DNA of 64,000 nt from Methylorubrum populi (GTDB lineage: Bacteria > Pseudomonadota > Alphaproteobacteria > Rhizobiales > Beijerinckiaceae), in NCBI GenBank assembly GCA_036946625.1, contig JAQIIU010000002.1:1759501-1823500 (forward strand), read 5' to 3'. Position 1 is the stretch's first letter. Every line of letters starts with the position of its first letter. Below are positions 42,540 through 50,474 of this stretch, one piece after another. The translations under genes were made by a program, and so were the position numbers. The notes beneath the pieces are model-generated. The model was not told the DNA's origin, did not search any database, and worked only from the letters and a program-made list of their open reading frames with translations.

Positions 42540-44804
42540 TCAGGGCGTCCCGAAGCCGCCGGAGACGCGCGCGCCCTCGGCGACGTCGACGGGGGCGAGG
42601 CCGGGCGCCCGCATCCGGTCCGGGGCGACGGCGCCGGACCGGGCCGGGTCGGGTTTGGCGGCGGATCGGCTGGTCTCGACGGTGCGGAACAGGCCGTTGA
42701 GGCTCGACAGGACCTCGAAGGAGCGGCGCGAGAGCCGGCCGCCGGTGCTCGCCGCCGCCGCGCCGTCGGCCTGGGCCTGGGCGGCCTGCGGCGCGCCCTT
42801 GCGGTCGTTGAGTCCGGGCATCGGCTTCAACTCGATGCCCTGGTGGGCCGGGGCCATGATCTCGTGCCACGTCATCGCGGGGAGCGAACCGCCGGTCATC
42901 TTGTTGGTCGGGCTGTGGTCGTCGTTGCCGTACCAGACGGCGCCGACATAATTGCCGGTGTAGCCGACGAACCACGCGTCGCGGTAGCCGTTGGTGGTGC
43001 CGGTCTTGCCCGCGACCTTCACGCCCTCGATCTGGGCCTTTCGCGCGGTGCCCTCCTCGACGACCTTGTTGAGCATGTAGTTCATGTCCGCCGTCACCTG
43101 CGACGAGAGCACCTGGACCGGTTTCTCGTCGGCGTGGCGGTAGATCACCTCGCCGCTGGAATTGCGCACCTCGGTGGCGACGTAGGGCTTGGCGACCCGC
43201 CCGCCGTTGGCGAACACGGCGAAGCCCGCCGCCTGGTCCATCACCGTCACCTCGGTGGAGCCGATCGGCAGGGAGGGCGTGTCGGTGAGCGGCGTCGTCA
43301 CGCCCATCGCCTTGGCGAGCCCGATGACCTTGGCGCGGCCCGCCTTGGCGGCGTTCCACTCGTGGGTGATGCCCATCCCCTTGCCGATGGCGGTCGTGAC
43401 CTTGATCGGAATCGTGTTGATCGACTTCGCCACCGCGAGCCACATCGGCTGGCGGCCGGAATAGGAGCGGCCGTAATTCTGCGGGCACCAGTTGCCGACG
43501 CAGACCGGCGAATCCACCACCGGCGTGTCCGGCTTGAACAGACCCGAGGCGAGCGCCGCGGCGTAGACGTAAGGCTTGAACGAGGAGCCGGGCTGGCGCA
43601 GCGCGTCGGTGGCGCGGTTGAACTGGCTCTCGCCGTAATCGGCACCGCCGACCATGGCCCGCAGGGCCCCGTCGGGATCGAGGATCACCACGCCGGCCTC
43701 GTCCACGTCGTACTGGTCGCCGAAGCGCCGCAGCGTGTTCTCCACCGCCTGGTCGGCCGAGCGCTGGATCGAGAGGTCGAGCGGCGTCTTGACGGTGAGC
43801 ACCCGGTCGTTGCGGAGCTTGCCCGCATCGGCCATCCGCTTCACCTCGCCGAAGGCCCAGTCGAGATAGTAGTCGGCGGTGATGTCCTTGGTCCGGGTCA
43901 CCGGGGTCGCCGGGTTGCGCAAGGCCGTCTGGATCTGCCCCTCGGTGACGAAGCCCGCTTCGACCATGTTGTGCAGCACGTCGACCGCCCGGCCGCGGGC
44001 GGCGGGCAGGTTGACGTTGGGCGAGTACTTGGTCGGCGCCTTGAACAGGCCCGCGAGCATCGCCGCCTCCGCCAGCGTGATGTCCTGCAGCCGCTTGCCG
44101 AAATAGTAATCCGCCGCCGCCACCGCGCCGAAGGTGCCGCCGCCCATGTAGGCGCGGTCGAGATAGAGCTTGAGGATCTGGTTCTTGGTCAGGTGCGCTT
44201 CGAGCCAGAAGGCGAGGAACGCCTCGTTCACCTTGCGCTCCAGCGAGCGCTCGTTCGACAGGAACAGGTTCTTGGCGAGCTGCTGCGTGAGGGTCGAGCC
44301 GCCCTGCACGTTGCCCTTGCCTGACGAGTTCGAGACCAGCGCGCGGGCCGTGCCGATCGGGTCGATGCCCCAGTGCTCGTAGAAGCGCCGATCCTCGGTG
44401 GAGAGCAGCGCCTTGATCATCAGTTCGGGGAAGTCGTCGAACTTGAGCGAGTCGTCGTGCTTGATGCCGCGCCGCCCGACCTCGGTGCCGTAGCGGTCGA
44501 GGAAGGTGACGGCGAGATCCTGCGCCTTCAGCCAGTTGTCGCTGGTGAGGTTGAAGGCGGGCTGGGCCAGGAACAGCAGCAGCAGCGCCCCCCCGGCGCC
44601 GAGGGTCACGCCCTCGCTGGTGAGATCGAGGACGAACCGCTTCCAGCCGCGGAACGAGAAGGCCTGCATCCGCGCCTGGAAGCGCTCGTAGGCCTCGGTG
44701 GTGGAGTGGCCGCCCTCGTAGAGGCTCGCATTGACCCAGGCATCGAAGGCCAGAGCCGCGCGGCCGATCCGTGTCGTCAGCGTCTTGAGGCTGGGCAGGC
44801 GCAC
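42540..44804 (-). CDS. bifunctional penicillin-binding protein 1 (PBP1A/1C family)
   Basis: This protein of about 754 residues starts with GTG at 44804 and has one N-terminal membrane anchor (about residues 68-85). The glycosyltransferase 51 domain carries LSTEDRRFYEHWGIDP and GGSTLTQQLAKNLFLS. The transpeptidase domain has the SxxK motif PGSSFKPYVYAAAL, SxN in AKSINTIPIKVT and KTG in VAGKTGTTNGYRDAWFVGY. It polymerises and cross-links peptidoglycan in the periplasm. The C-terminal 100 residues are low-complexity. It is first in an operon with DUF1214 and DUF1254. Divergent from ycgN. Confidence 0.93.
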   Translation of the reverse strand: MRLPSLKTLTTRIGRAALAFDAWVNASLYEGGHSTTEAYERFQARMQAFSFRGWKRFVLDLTSEGVTLGAGGALLLLFLAQPAFNLTSDNWLKAQDLAVTFLDRYGTEVGRRGIKHDDSLKFDDFPELMIKALLSTEDRRFYEHWGIDPIGTARALVSNSSGKGNVQGGSTLTQQLAKNLFLSNERSLERKVNEAFLAFWLEAHLTKNQILKLYLDRAYMGGGTFGAVAAADYYFGKRLQDITLAEAAMLAGLFKAPTKYSPNVNLPAARGRAVDVLHNMVEAGFVTEGQIQTALRNPATPVTRTKDITADYYLDWAFGEVKRMADAGKLRNDRVLTVKTPLDLSIQRSADQAVENTLRRFGDQYDVDEAGVVILDPDGALRAMVGGADYGESQFNRATDALRQPGSSFKPYVYAAALASGLFKPDTPVVDSPVCVGNWCPQNYGRSYSGRQPMWLAVAKSINTIPIKVTTAIGKGMGITHEWNAAKAGRAKVIGLAKAMGVTTPLTDTPSLPIGSTEVTVMDQAAGFAVFANGGRVAKPYVATEVRNSSGEVIYRHADEKPVQVLSSQVTADMNYMLNKVVEEGTARKAQIEGVKVAGKTGTTNGYRDAWFVGYTGNYVGAVWYGNDDHSPTNKMTGGSLPAMTWHEIMAPAHQGIELKPMPGLNDRKGAPQAAQAQADGAAAASTGGRLSRRSFEVLSSLNGLFRTVETSRSAAKPDPARSGAVAPDRMRAPGLAPVDVAEGARVSGGFGTP

Positions 44805-45021
44805 GGCGTGTTCCGGTTTCTCTCGGCGTTGTCCGGGGCGGCGCGGAGCGGTGGTCCGGACAACGACGCCCCGACACGTTCTGTATCAGGACACGGCCCG
44901 GGCCGCGAGCTTTCGCTTTCGTTAAGGAACGCGAGGCGCGGGCCGCCGTCCCCTGATCTCCGCGCCGACCTGTGATTAACCTTAAGGACGATGGACGCCG
45001 ATTCCGGCGGGCGGATGGCGA

Positions 45022-45060
45022 CCGTCCCATGACACCGTCTCATGGCTCCGTCCCATGGCG
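45022..45060. repeat. three tandem 13-bp repeats in a divergent promoter region
   Basis: CCGTCCCATGACA, CCGTCTCATGGCT and CCGTCCCATGGCG follow one another with an exact 13-bp period between the PBP and ycgN genes. The remainder of the 360-bp gap (44805-45164) has a CCTTAAGG palindrome near 44980 and no gene. Possible repeated operator. Confidence 0.5.
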
Positions 45061-45164
45061 GAGCCCGGAATCCACCCGCGTTCGCAGCCCTGGGATCGTC
45101 CCGGCCGCGCTTGCTCCCGAGGCCCCCGTGCCGCAGGAGGGCCGTCCCGATCCGGGACGACACG

Positions 45165-45665
45165 ATGAAGGCGAGCGAGGCGCCAGACATGGCCGACGAT
45201 CTGGCCGAGCGCGGCGAAGAGCCGTTCTGGCGCGTGAAAAGCCTGGAGGCGATGGGCCCGGCGGAGTGGGAGAGCCTGTGCGACGGCTGCGGCCGCTGCT
45301 GCCTGCTCAAGCTCGAAGACGACGATACCGGCGAGATCCACCACACCGATGTCGGCTGCACCCTGCTCGACGCCCATGCCTGCCGCTGCCGCGACTACCG
45401 CAACCGCGCCAAGCGGGTGCCGGACTGCGTGCGGCTGACCCCGGAGGCGGTGCGCACCATCCCCTGGCTGCCGCCGACCTGCGCCTACCGCCTCGTGCGC
45501 GAGGGACGCGACCTGCCGGCGTGGCACCCACTGAAGACCGGCCGCAAGGCGAGCGTCCACGAGGCCGGGATTTCCGTGCGCGGGCGGGTCGCCGGCAACG
45601 AGGAAGAGTTTTCCGACGACGAACTGGTCGAGCGCATCGTCGCTTGGCCGGACGAGGCTGCCTGA
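45165..45665 (+). CDS. YcgN family cysteine-cluster protein
   Basis: This 166-residue protein matches the YcgN/UPF0260 family closely. Core: [45 protein letters not shown] (about residues 20-64), then [22 protein letters not shown] and [19 protein letters not shown]. The eight or so cysteines suggest an iron-sulfur or zinc cluster. Function is not established. Two start codons are possible (45165 and 45189); I use the earlier. Divergent from the PBP operon. Confidence 0.88.
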   Translation: MKASEAPDMADDLAERGEEPFWRVKSLEAMGPAEWESLCDGCGRCCLLKLEDDDTGEIHHTDVGCTLLDAHACRCRDYRNRAKRVPDCVRLTPEAVRTIPWLPPTCAYRLVREGRDLPAWHPLKTGRKASVHEAGISVRGRVAGNEEEFSDDELVERIVAWPDEAA

Positions 45666-45869
45666 GCGCGAGCGCGGCTTCCGCGCAAGGCCGTTCGCTC
45701 CGCCCCGGCCCGAACGGGCGCAGTTCGCCGAGCGCCCGCAACGTCCCGTCACCTCTGCCGGCTTGATCCCCGTGCCGCGGCGCGGCAGAGCAGGGGCGCA
45801 CGCAATCGTCCGCCGCCTCCGCAGGTTCGCTCGCCCGGAGAGCCCCCGACAAGCAAGCGATCGGCCGGG

Positions 45870-47108
45870 ATGCCCGACAGCCAAACCCCCTCGCAAACCC
45901 CCTCGCACGCCCCCTCCGACCATGCCCGCGCCGGTGCCGTCTCACCCGGCCCGGTCCGCGAACGCTACGACGCCCTGGCGGCCTCGGGCGCGATCGAGCG
46001 CGATCCGGCGCAGATCCGCCTCGTCCAGGCCCTCGACCGGCTGGTGCAGAACCTGGAGCGCCGCCGCCGGGCGAAGAAGGGGAGCGCGCTCGGCTGGCTG
46101 TTCGGCCGCAAGGACGACGATGCCGGACCACCGAAGGGGCTCTACATCTGGGGCTCGGTCGGCCGCGGCAAGACCATGCTGATGGACCTGTTCCACGAGG
46201 CTGCGCCGGGCCCGAAGCGCCGGGTGCATTTCCACGGCTTCCTCGCCGACGCGCACGAGCGCATCCACGCCCACCGGCAGGCGCTCAAGCGCGGCGAGGC
46301 CAAGGGCGACGACCCGATTCCGCCGGTGGCGGACGCCCTTGCGGCGGAGGCGACGCTGCTCTGCTTCGACGAGTTCACGGTGACCGACATCGCCGACGCG
46401 ATGATCCTCGGGCGCCTGTTCGGGGCGCTGTTCAAGCGCGGCGTGACGGTGGTGGCGACCTCGAACGTCGAGCCCGACCGGCTCTACGAGGGCGGCCTCA
46501 ACCGCGCCCTGTTCCTGCCCTTCGTGGCGGAGCTGAAGGAGCGGGTCGAGGTGCTGCGCCTCGATTCCCGCACCGATTTCCGCCTGGAGAAGCTCGGCGG
46601 TTCCTCGGTCTACCATGTCCCGGCGGACGCGGCGGCGCAGGCCGCGCTCGACGCCGCCTTCAAGGCGCTGACCGGCCGGGCCAGGGGCACGCCGGGCGCG
46701 GTCAAGGTGAAGGGCCGCGCGGTGCCGGTGCCGGAGGAGGCGGGCGGCGTGGCCCGCTTCGGCTTCGACGATCTCTGCCGCCGCCCGCTCGGCGCGTCGG
46801 ACTACATGGCGCTGGCCGACGCCTACCACACGCTGATCGTCTCCGGCATTCCGGTGATGGGCGAGGCCGAGCGCAACGAGGCCAAGCGCTTCATCACCCT
46901 GGTCGACACGCTCTACGACGCGCATGTGAAGCTCGTCGCCTCGGCCGAGGCCGAGCCGACCGGCCTCTACACCGCGGCGCAGGGCCGCGAGGCCTTCGAG
47001 TTCGAACGCACCGCCTCCCGGCTGATCGAGATGCGCTCGGAAGAGTATCTCGGCACCCCGCACGGGCGCTCGCCGTCCGAGTCGAGCGAGGGGCTGGCCG
47101 AGACGTGA
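45870..47108 (+). CDS. zapE: cell-division protein ZapE (AFG1-like ATPase)
   Basis: This 412-residue P-loop ATPase regulates the Z-ring, and the mitochondrial homologue AFG1 acts in respiratory-chain quality control. Walker A is GLYIWGSVGRGKTMLMDLF (about residues 93-111), with Walker B at ATLLCFDEFTVTDIADAM. The C-terminal half has the ZapE pattern FGFDDLCRRPLGASDYMALADAYHTLIV. The first 30 residues are a low-complexity SQTPSQTPSHAPS leader, absent from many orthologues. The last base of the TGA is the first base of repeat A5. The 204-bp gap before it holds nothing recognisable. Confidence 0.93.
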   Translation: MPDSQTPSQTPSHAPSDHARAGAVSPGPVRERYDALAASGAIERDPAQIRLVQALDRLVQNLERRRRAKKGSALGWLFGRKDDDAGPPKGLYIWGSVGRGKTMLMDLFHEAAPGPKRRVHFHGFLADAHERIHAHRQALKRGEAKGDDPIPPVADALAAEATLLCFDEFTVTDIADAMILGRLFGALFKRGVTVVATSNVEPDRLYEGGLNRALFLPFVAELKERVEVLRLDSRTDFRLEKLGGSSVYHVPADAAAQAALDAAFKALTGRARGTPGAVKVKGRAVPVPEEAGGVARFGFDDLCRRPLGASDYMALADAYHTLIVSGIPVMGEAERNEAKRFITLVDTLYDAHVKLVASAEAEPTGLYTAAQGREAFEFERTASRLIEMRSEEYLGTPHGRSPSESSEGLAET

Positions 47109-47223
47109 TACCAACCGGCGATGATCCCGGCTCATCGCCGGTTGCCCGCGCGAAGGCGCGGCGGCGGGCGTCCGCCGGACGCAGGGAATCCGACCATCGG
47201 TCGGATTCCCTGCAACTCGGTAT
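47108..47223. repeat. family A repeat, copy 5
   Basis: ATACCAACCGGCGATG at the left and TGCAACTCGGTAT at the right, 116 bp. It begins on the last base of the zapE TGA and ends 9 bp before the stop of the leftward glycosylase gene. Confidence 0.8.
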
Positions 47224-47232
47224 GAGCCGTCC

Positions 47233-47793
47233 CTATCGCGGCGCCTTCCGCGGCAGCGGCCGGCTGAGATAGGGCGAGCCGGGCACGAGGAAGCGCCAGG
47301 GCGTCTCGGCGCCGCGGGTGATGCCGATGCGGGTCGTGGCCGCGACCGGGACCGGCGCCTCCGGCGCACCCCAGGCGAAGGGCGCCCGGTCGAGGGGCAG
47401 GCCGTCATGCGACAGGTCGATGCCGAGCGCCTGGGCGAGCCGGCCCGGCCCCGCGCAGAGCAGGCGCGGCGCGTCGAGCCCGCGGCGGGCGCGCATCCCC
47501 GCCAAGCCCTCGCTCGGCGCCAGCGCCCGCAGGAGCACGGCGCTGCCGGTCTCGCAGACGAGGTTGAGGCACCAGTGCAGGCCGTAGGAGCGGTAGACGT
47601 AGGCGCGTCCCGGCGGCCCGAACATGCTGGCGTTGCGCCGCGTCGGCCCGCCGAAGCTGTGGGAGGCCGGGTCGGTCCGGTCGTAGGCCTCGGTCTCGAC
47701 GAGGGTGCCCCCGACGCCGTCCACGAGCAGGGTGCGGCCGATCAGGTCGGCGGCGACCGTCGCGGCGGGCCGGTCGAAGAAGGCGGGGTCCAC
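47233..47793 (-). CDS. DNA-3-methyladenine glycosylase (AAG/MPG family)
   Basis: This 186-residue base-excision enzyme removes alkylated purines. It matches the Mpg family: RTLLVDGVGGTLVETEAYDRTDPASHSFGG (about residues 20-49, with the catalytic Glu in ETEAY), RNASMFGPPGRAYVYRSYGLHWCLN and LLCAGPGRLAQALGI. The length is normal for bacterial members. It lies 22 bp downstream of rnhA and is probably cotranscribed. Its stop lies next to repeat A5. Confidence 0.93.
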   Translation of the reverse strand: MDPAFFDRPAATVAADLIGRTLLVDGVGGTLVETEAYDRTDPASHSFGGPTRRNASMFGPPGRAYVYRSYGLHWCLNLVCETGSAVLLRALAPSEGLAGMRARRGLDAPRLLCAGPGRLAQALGIDLSHDGLPLDRAPFAWGAPEAPVPVAATTRIGITRGAETPWRFLVPGSPYLSRPLPRKAPR

Positions 47794-47815
47794 GGCCGGT
47801 CCCTCCTCTTCCGCG

Positions 47816-48472
47816 TCAGGAGGCCTTCCGCTGCAGTTCGGCGCGCACGCGGGCGATGCCCGGCGGCTTGAGTTCGAGCGCCAGCCGCACCGCGTCCTCC
47901 AGATAGGCCTGGGGCGTCATGCCGGCGCGGCCCGCCGCCCGCGAGACCGCCGTGGCGAGGTCGGCGCCGAGCGCCACCTGCACCGTCTCCGCCTGCCGGC
48001 CCGGCGCGGCGGGCGCCGGATCGGCCGGCGGCAGGACCGGCTGGCCGAGCGCTTCCCGGCGGCCGAGGGCCGCGAGGCGGTCGGCGCGCTCGTTGCCGGC
48101 CTCGCCGGCATGGCCCCGCACCCAGGTCCAGCGCACGTCGCGGGCGCTCGCGAGCGCATCGAGGCGCTGCATCAGGTCGATGTTCTTCACCGGCCCCGTG
48201 GCGGTGCGCCAGCCGCGCGCCTTCCAGCCGCGCATCCACTCGGTGACCGACTTCACCACGTACTGGCTGTCGCAGCGCATCTCGATCGCCGCGCCCTCGG
48301 GAAAATGCTCCAGGGCGCGGATCGCCGCGGTCAGTTCCATGCGGTTGTTGGTGGTGGCGCGCTCGCCGCCGTGCAGCTCGATCGTGCCGGTGGGGTCCTG
48401 GATCACCGCCCCCCAGCCGCCGGGGCCGGGATTGGGGTCGCAGCCGCCATCCGCGTAGACGATGGTTCGCAT
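47816..48472 (-). CDS. rnhA: ribonuclease HI with a C-terminal ribbon-helix-helix-like extension
   Basis: This 218-residue protein has a complete RNase HI domain (about residues 1-150) that degrades the RNA strand of RNA-DNA hybrids. The catalytic acids are at YADGGCDPNPGPGGW (Asp), NNRMELTAAI (Glu), RCDSQYVVKSV (Asp) and NERADRLAA (Asp). The last 60 residues are extra. VQVALGADLATAVSRAAGRA, then YLEDAVRLALEL, resembles a ribbon-helix-helix DNA-binding domain. Many RNases HI end near residue 150, so this is a possible fusion. It overlaps no gene but is 22 bp from the glycosylase. Confidence 0.92.
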   Translation of the reverse strand: MRTIVYADGGCDPNPGPGGWGAVIQDPTGTIELHGGERATTNNRMELTAAIRALEHFPEGAAIEMRCDSQYVVKSVTEWMRGWKARGWRTATGPVKNIDLMQRLDALASARDVRWTWVRGHAGEAGNERADRLAALGRREALGQPVLPPADPAPAAPGRQAETVQVALGADLATAVSRAAGRAGMTPQAYLEDAVRLALELKPPGIARVRAELQRKAS

Positions 48473-48536
48473 GGGTGTTCAACCGCCCTGTGTTCGGAGC
48501 ACCGGAAAAGGGGCGTGCCTCGAACCCGGCCCCCGC

Positions 48537-48587
48537 GCATCGTCTTTTTTCCGAAAGCCGGAGGCCACCTTTCGGGACGATGCTCTA
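48537..48587. repeat. palindromic repeat F, copy 3
   Basis: GCATCGTC at the left and GACGATGC at the right of a 51-bp imperfect palindrome. The GCTCTAATA end provides the TAG stop codon of the lipoprotein gene at 48585. Confidence 0.7.
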
Positions 48588-49373
48588 ATATTTGGCCACC
48601 ACCGGCGCGGCCAGCACCGCCTGCGCCGGCGGTTCGGTGAGCCCGCAGCGCGCGGAGGCGTCGGCCGGCAGCAGCGGGTCGAACAGCGCCCGCCGGCCTT
48701 CGAGGAAGGCGAGCGCCTGCTCGGCGGACGCGGCCTCGCGGCCGGGCATCTCGGCCAGAAAATGTTCGAGCGCGTAGCGGTAGCGGGCGATGCGCAGGCT
48801 CGTCTCCAGCCGCACCCAGGCGACGAGGCAGCGGTTCTCCGCGACCCGCATCGCCGCCTGCCGCACATCCCCATCGTCGAGGCTTTCGGAGAAGGGCAGC
48901 GCGCGCAGGCGCACCCCGTCCGCCGCGAAGACCCGTCCGGCCAGCGCCGCGAAGGGCGGGATCAGGCGGCCGTCGGCGACCGCGTCGTCGGACAGCCGGC
49001 GGTAGCGCGAGACCGGGGAACGGAAGGCCTCCGAGATCAAACCTTCGTGATAGGCCGGCACGGCGTCGCGCCGCCAATCCGGCGGCAGCACCCGGGCGCG
49101 GGTGAGGTTGGCCAGCGCATCCTCGAAGGCGGCGCGGCCGTCCGCCGGCATCAGGAAGCGCCACGCACGGTCGCGCAGGGTCGCCTCGTCGTCGGTGAGC
49201 GGAGAGGCCGAGGCGGGTTCGCCGCGCTCGCGGGCGGCCAGCGTTCCCGTGGTCTCGACGAGCCCGTTCCAGGCGCTGCGCGCCGGACGCCCGAAATCGC
49301 CCTCCTGTGCACAGGCCGCCAGCAGCAGCGGCACCAGAAGGGGCGCGAGAACGCGAGGCCCGATCCGCCTCAC
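48585..49373 (-). CDS. putative lipoprotein of unknown function
   Basis: This 262-residue protein starts with GTG 49373, overlapping the stop of the upstream gene (GTGA). It has a lipobox LLLAAC at residues 16-21, so it is probably a lipid-anchored envelope protein. The rest is helical and Arg/Ala-rich (RDRAWRFLMPADGRAAFEDALANL). No family is recognised. The stop codon TAG lies inside repeat F3, so the repeat may have set the C-terminus. The gene is translationally coupled to the 88-residue gene upstream. Confidence 0.7.
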   Translation of the reverse strand: MRRIGPRVLAPLLVPLLLAACAQEGDFGRPARSAWNGLVETTGTLAARERGEPASASPLTDDEATLRDRAWRFLMPADGRAAFEDALANLTRARVLPPDWRRDAVPAYHEGLISEAFRSPVSRYRRLSDDAVADGRLIPPFAALAGRVFAADGVRLRALPFSESLDDGDVRQAAMRVAENRCLVAWVRLETSLRIARYRYALEHFLAEMPGREAASAEQALAFLEGRRALFDPLLPADASARCGLTEPPAQAVLAAPVVAKY

Positions 49374-49636
49374 GAGCGGCAGCGCTTCGGAACCGGGGCG
49401 GTCTCCGCCTCCGGCAGCCGCTCGTAGCGCACCCCCGTGAACAGCAGGATCCGGCCGCGCGGGGCATCGTCCGCCCCGCGGCGGAAGCGGCGGGGGGCGC
49501 CTGTGACGAAGGGCACGACGGAGCCCGCCGGGCCGCCCTCCCGGTGAGCCGGCGCCGCCCGTTCGAGCGAGGGCGAAGCCAGACAGGTCTTTGGCGAATT
49601 CGTGTTCGAAGGGGTCATGGGCTTCGAAGGGGTCAT
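49370..49636 (-). CDS. small protein upstream of the lipoprotein, unknown
   Basis: This 88-residue protein begins MTPSKPMTPSNTNSPK, has a hydrophilic N-terminal half, and a GRILLFTGVRYERLPE segment near the end. It overlaps the lipoprotein start by 4 nt (GTGA). The coupling supports it as a real gene; the low-complexity start does not. No family is recognised. Confidence 0.5.
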   Translation of the reverse strand: MTPSKPMTPSNTNSPKTCLASPSLERAAPAHREGGPAGSVVPFVTGAPRRFRRGADDAPRGRILLFTGVRYERLPEAETAPVPKRCRS

Positions 49637-49838
49637 GGACCTCGTCCCGTCGGTGTCTGTGGCGGCCGGCGCCCGCCCTTTGGGTCTCTGCGGGACGAGC
49701 CGGCGCGGGACGGGCCCGCCCCGGCCGAGCGATCTGGCCGCAAGCTCAGCACGACGTGGTTAACGGACTGTTGCGAAGCCGGCCGCTTCCGCGCGATCCG
49801 GCGGGAATGCGGCCGTCGCGGCACGCGCCCCGCCATCC

Positions 49839-49852
49839 GGCACACTCCTTGC
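49839..49852 (+). promoter_or_regulatory. sigma-54-type promoter of the small RNA
   Basis: GGCAC-N5-TTGCT: GG at 49839-49840, ten bases, then GC at 49851-49852. The spacing is exact for RpoN, and the surrounding bases fit the consensus except one (C for T before GG). Transcription would begin near 49863. Confidence 0.6.
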
Positions 49853-49862
49853 TTGGCTGCCC

Positions 49863-49933
49863 CTGCCCATGGCGGGCGTTTCCTCCCTTGACTTCGGCCC
49901 CGCGCGAACGATCGCCGCGGGGCCTTTTCTTTT
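49863..49933 (+). ncRNA. candidate sigma-54-dependent trans-acting small RNA (alpha-r8/suhB-MmgR-like)
   Basis: A short transcript of about 71 nt is predicted from a sigma-54-type promoter (49839) to a strong terminator (49896-49933). The 5' half contains TTTCCTCCCTTGAC at about 49880, a CCTCC anti-Shine-Dalgarno motif of the kind exposed in alphaproteobacterial regulatory RNAs. No ORF of size fits. The layout (anti-SD segment, GC hairpin, U tract, nitrogen-type promoter) resembles the alpha-r8 family, also known as suhB/MmgR. Family membership is an inference from pattern. I see no other explanation for an isolated promoter-terminator pair in the 432-bp gap before the Cys-rich gene. Confidence 0.6.
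49896..49933 (+). terminator. terminator of the candidate small RNA
   Basis: GGCCCCGCG (49896-49904) and CGCGGGGCC (49916-49924) form a perfect 9-bp stem, followed by TTTTCTTTT. It is the strongest intrinsic terminator in this part of the window and does not follow any protein gene on the + strand. Confidence 0.85.
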
Positions 49934-50068
49934 CGCGGGACGCGGAAGCGGAGCCGGCCGGCGCGGGACCGCGCGCAGGACGGCGGCGGCATGCTGCGCT
50001 TGCTAACACGGGGGGAGGACCGATATGCGGTGCCAACCCAACTTGGATCGAGCGAAGGACAAGGCAGG

Positions 50069-50377
50069 ATGCGTCCGGACTTCTCACGATTTGGCGGCCC
50101 GGTGCGCGGCCTGTCCGCCGCCCTGAGACTGACTCCCCTCGTCCTGCTCGCCCTGGCGGCGGCGAGCCCGGCCCAGGCCCAGCGCGAGGACCAGGGGCTG
50201 CAGCTCGGCTGCGCCAACGACTATTTCCGGCTCTGCGCCGGCGTCGATCCGAACAGCCCGGACGCCGAGGCCTGCATGACCCGCAACCGCCCGCGCCTCT
50301 CGCCGGAGTGCAAGGCCGCGATCGGCGATTACGACCGGCGCACCGGCGGCGCCTCGCAGCCGCGCGGACAGCGCTGA
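50069..50377 (+). CDS. small secreted Cys-rich repeat protein
   Basis: This 102-residue protein starts at ATG 50069, preceded by AAGGCAGG. It has a signal peptide (LTPLVLLALAAASPAQAQ), and the mature part holds the pattern LGCANDYFRLCAGVDPNSPD...ACMTRNRPRLSPECKAAI. This Cys-x(7)-Cys spacing resembles the cysteine-rich repeat of the GLG1 family (PF00839). Four Cys probably form two disulfides in the periplasm. Function is unknown. It lies 97 bp upstream of gshB on the same strand, so the two may be cotranscribed. Confidence 0.75.
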   Translation: MRPDFSRFGGPVRGLSAALRLTPLVLLALAAASPAQAQREDQGLQLGCANDYFRLCAGVDPNSPDAEACMTRNRPRLSPECKAAIGDYDRRTGGASQPRGQR

Positions 50378-50474
50378 GGCCGCAGCGCGGCCCATCATCC
50401 TCGAAGGGGCGGGCGGGCGATCGGTCCCGCCCCCCCTTCCCGGCGGCAGGCGCTCCGCAGACCTGGGGACGAGC

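Noticed and set aside
42843..44324. A + strand open frame opposite the PBP gene
   Set aside because: Mirror-image frame with His/Arg/Val-rich low-complexity product and no ribosome-binding site.
41827..45030. A minus-strand open frame of about 1067 codons
   Set aside because: Only its last third is the DUF1214 gene. The upstream part is another frame of the PBP gene, which has all catalytic motifs in its own frame.
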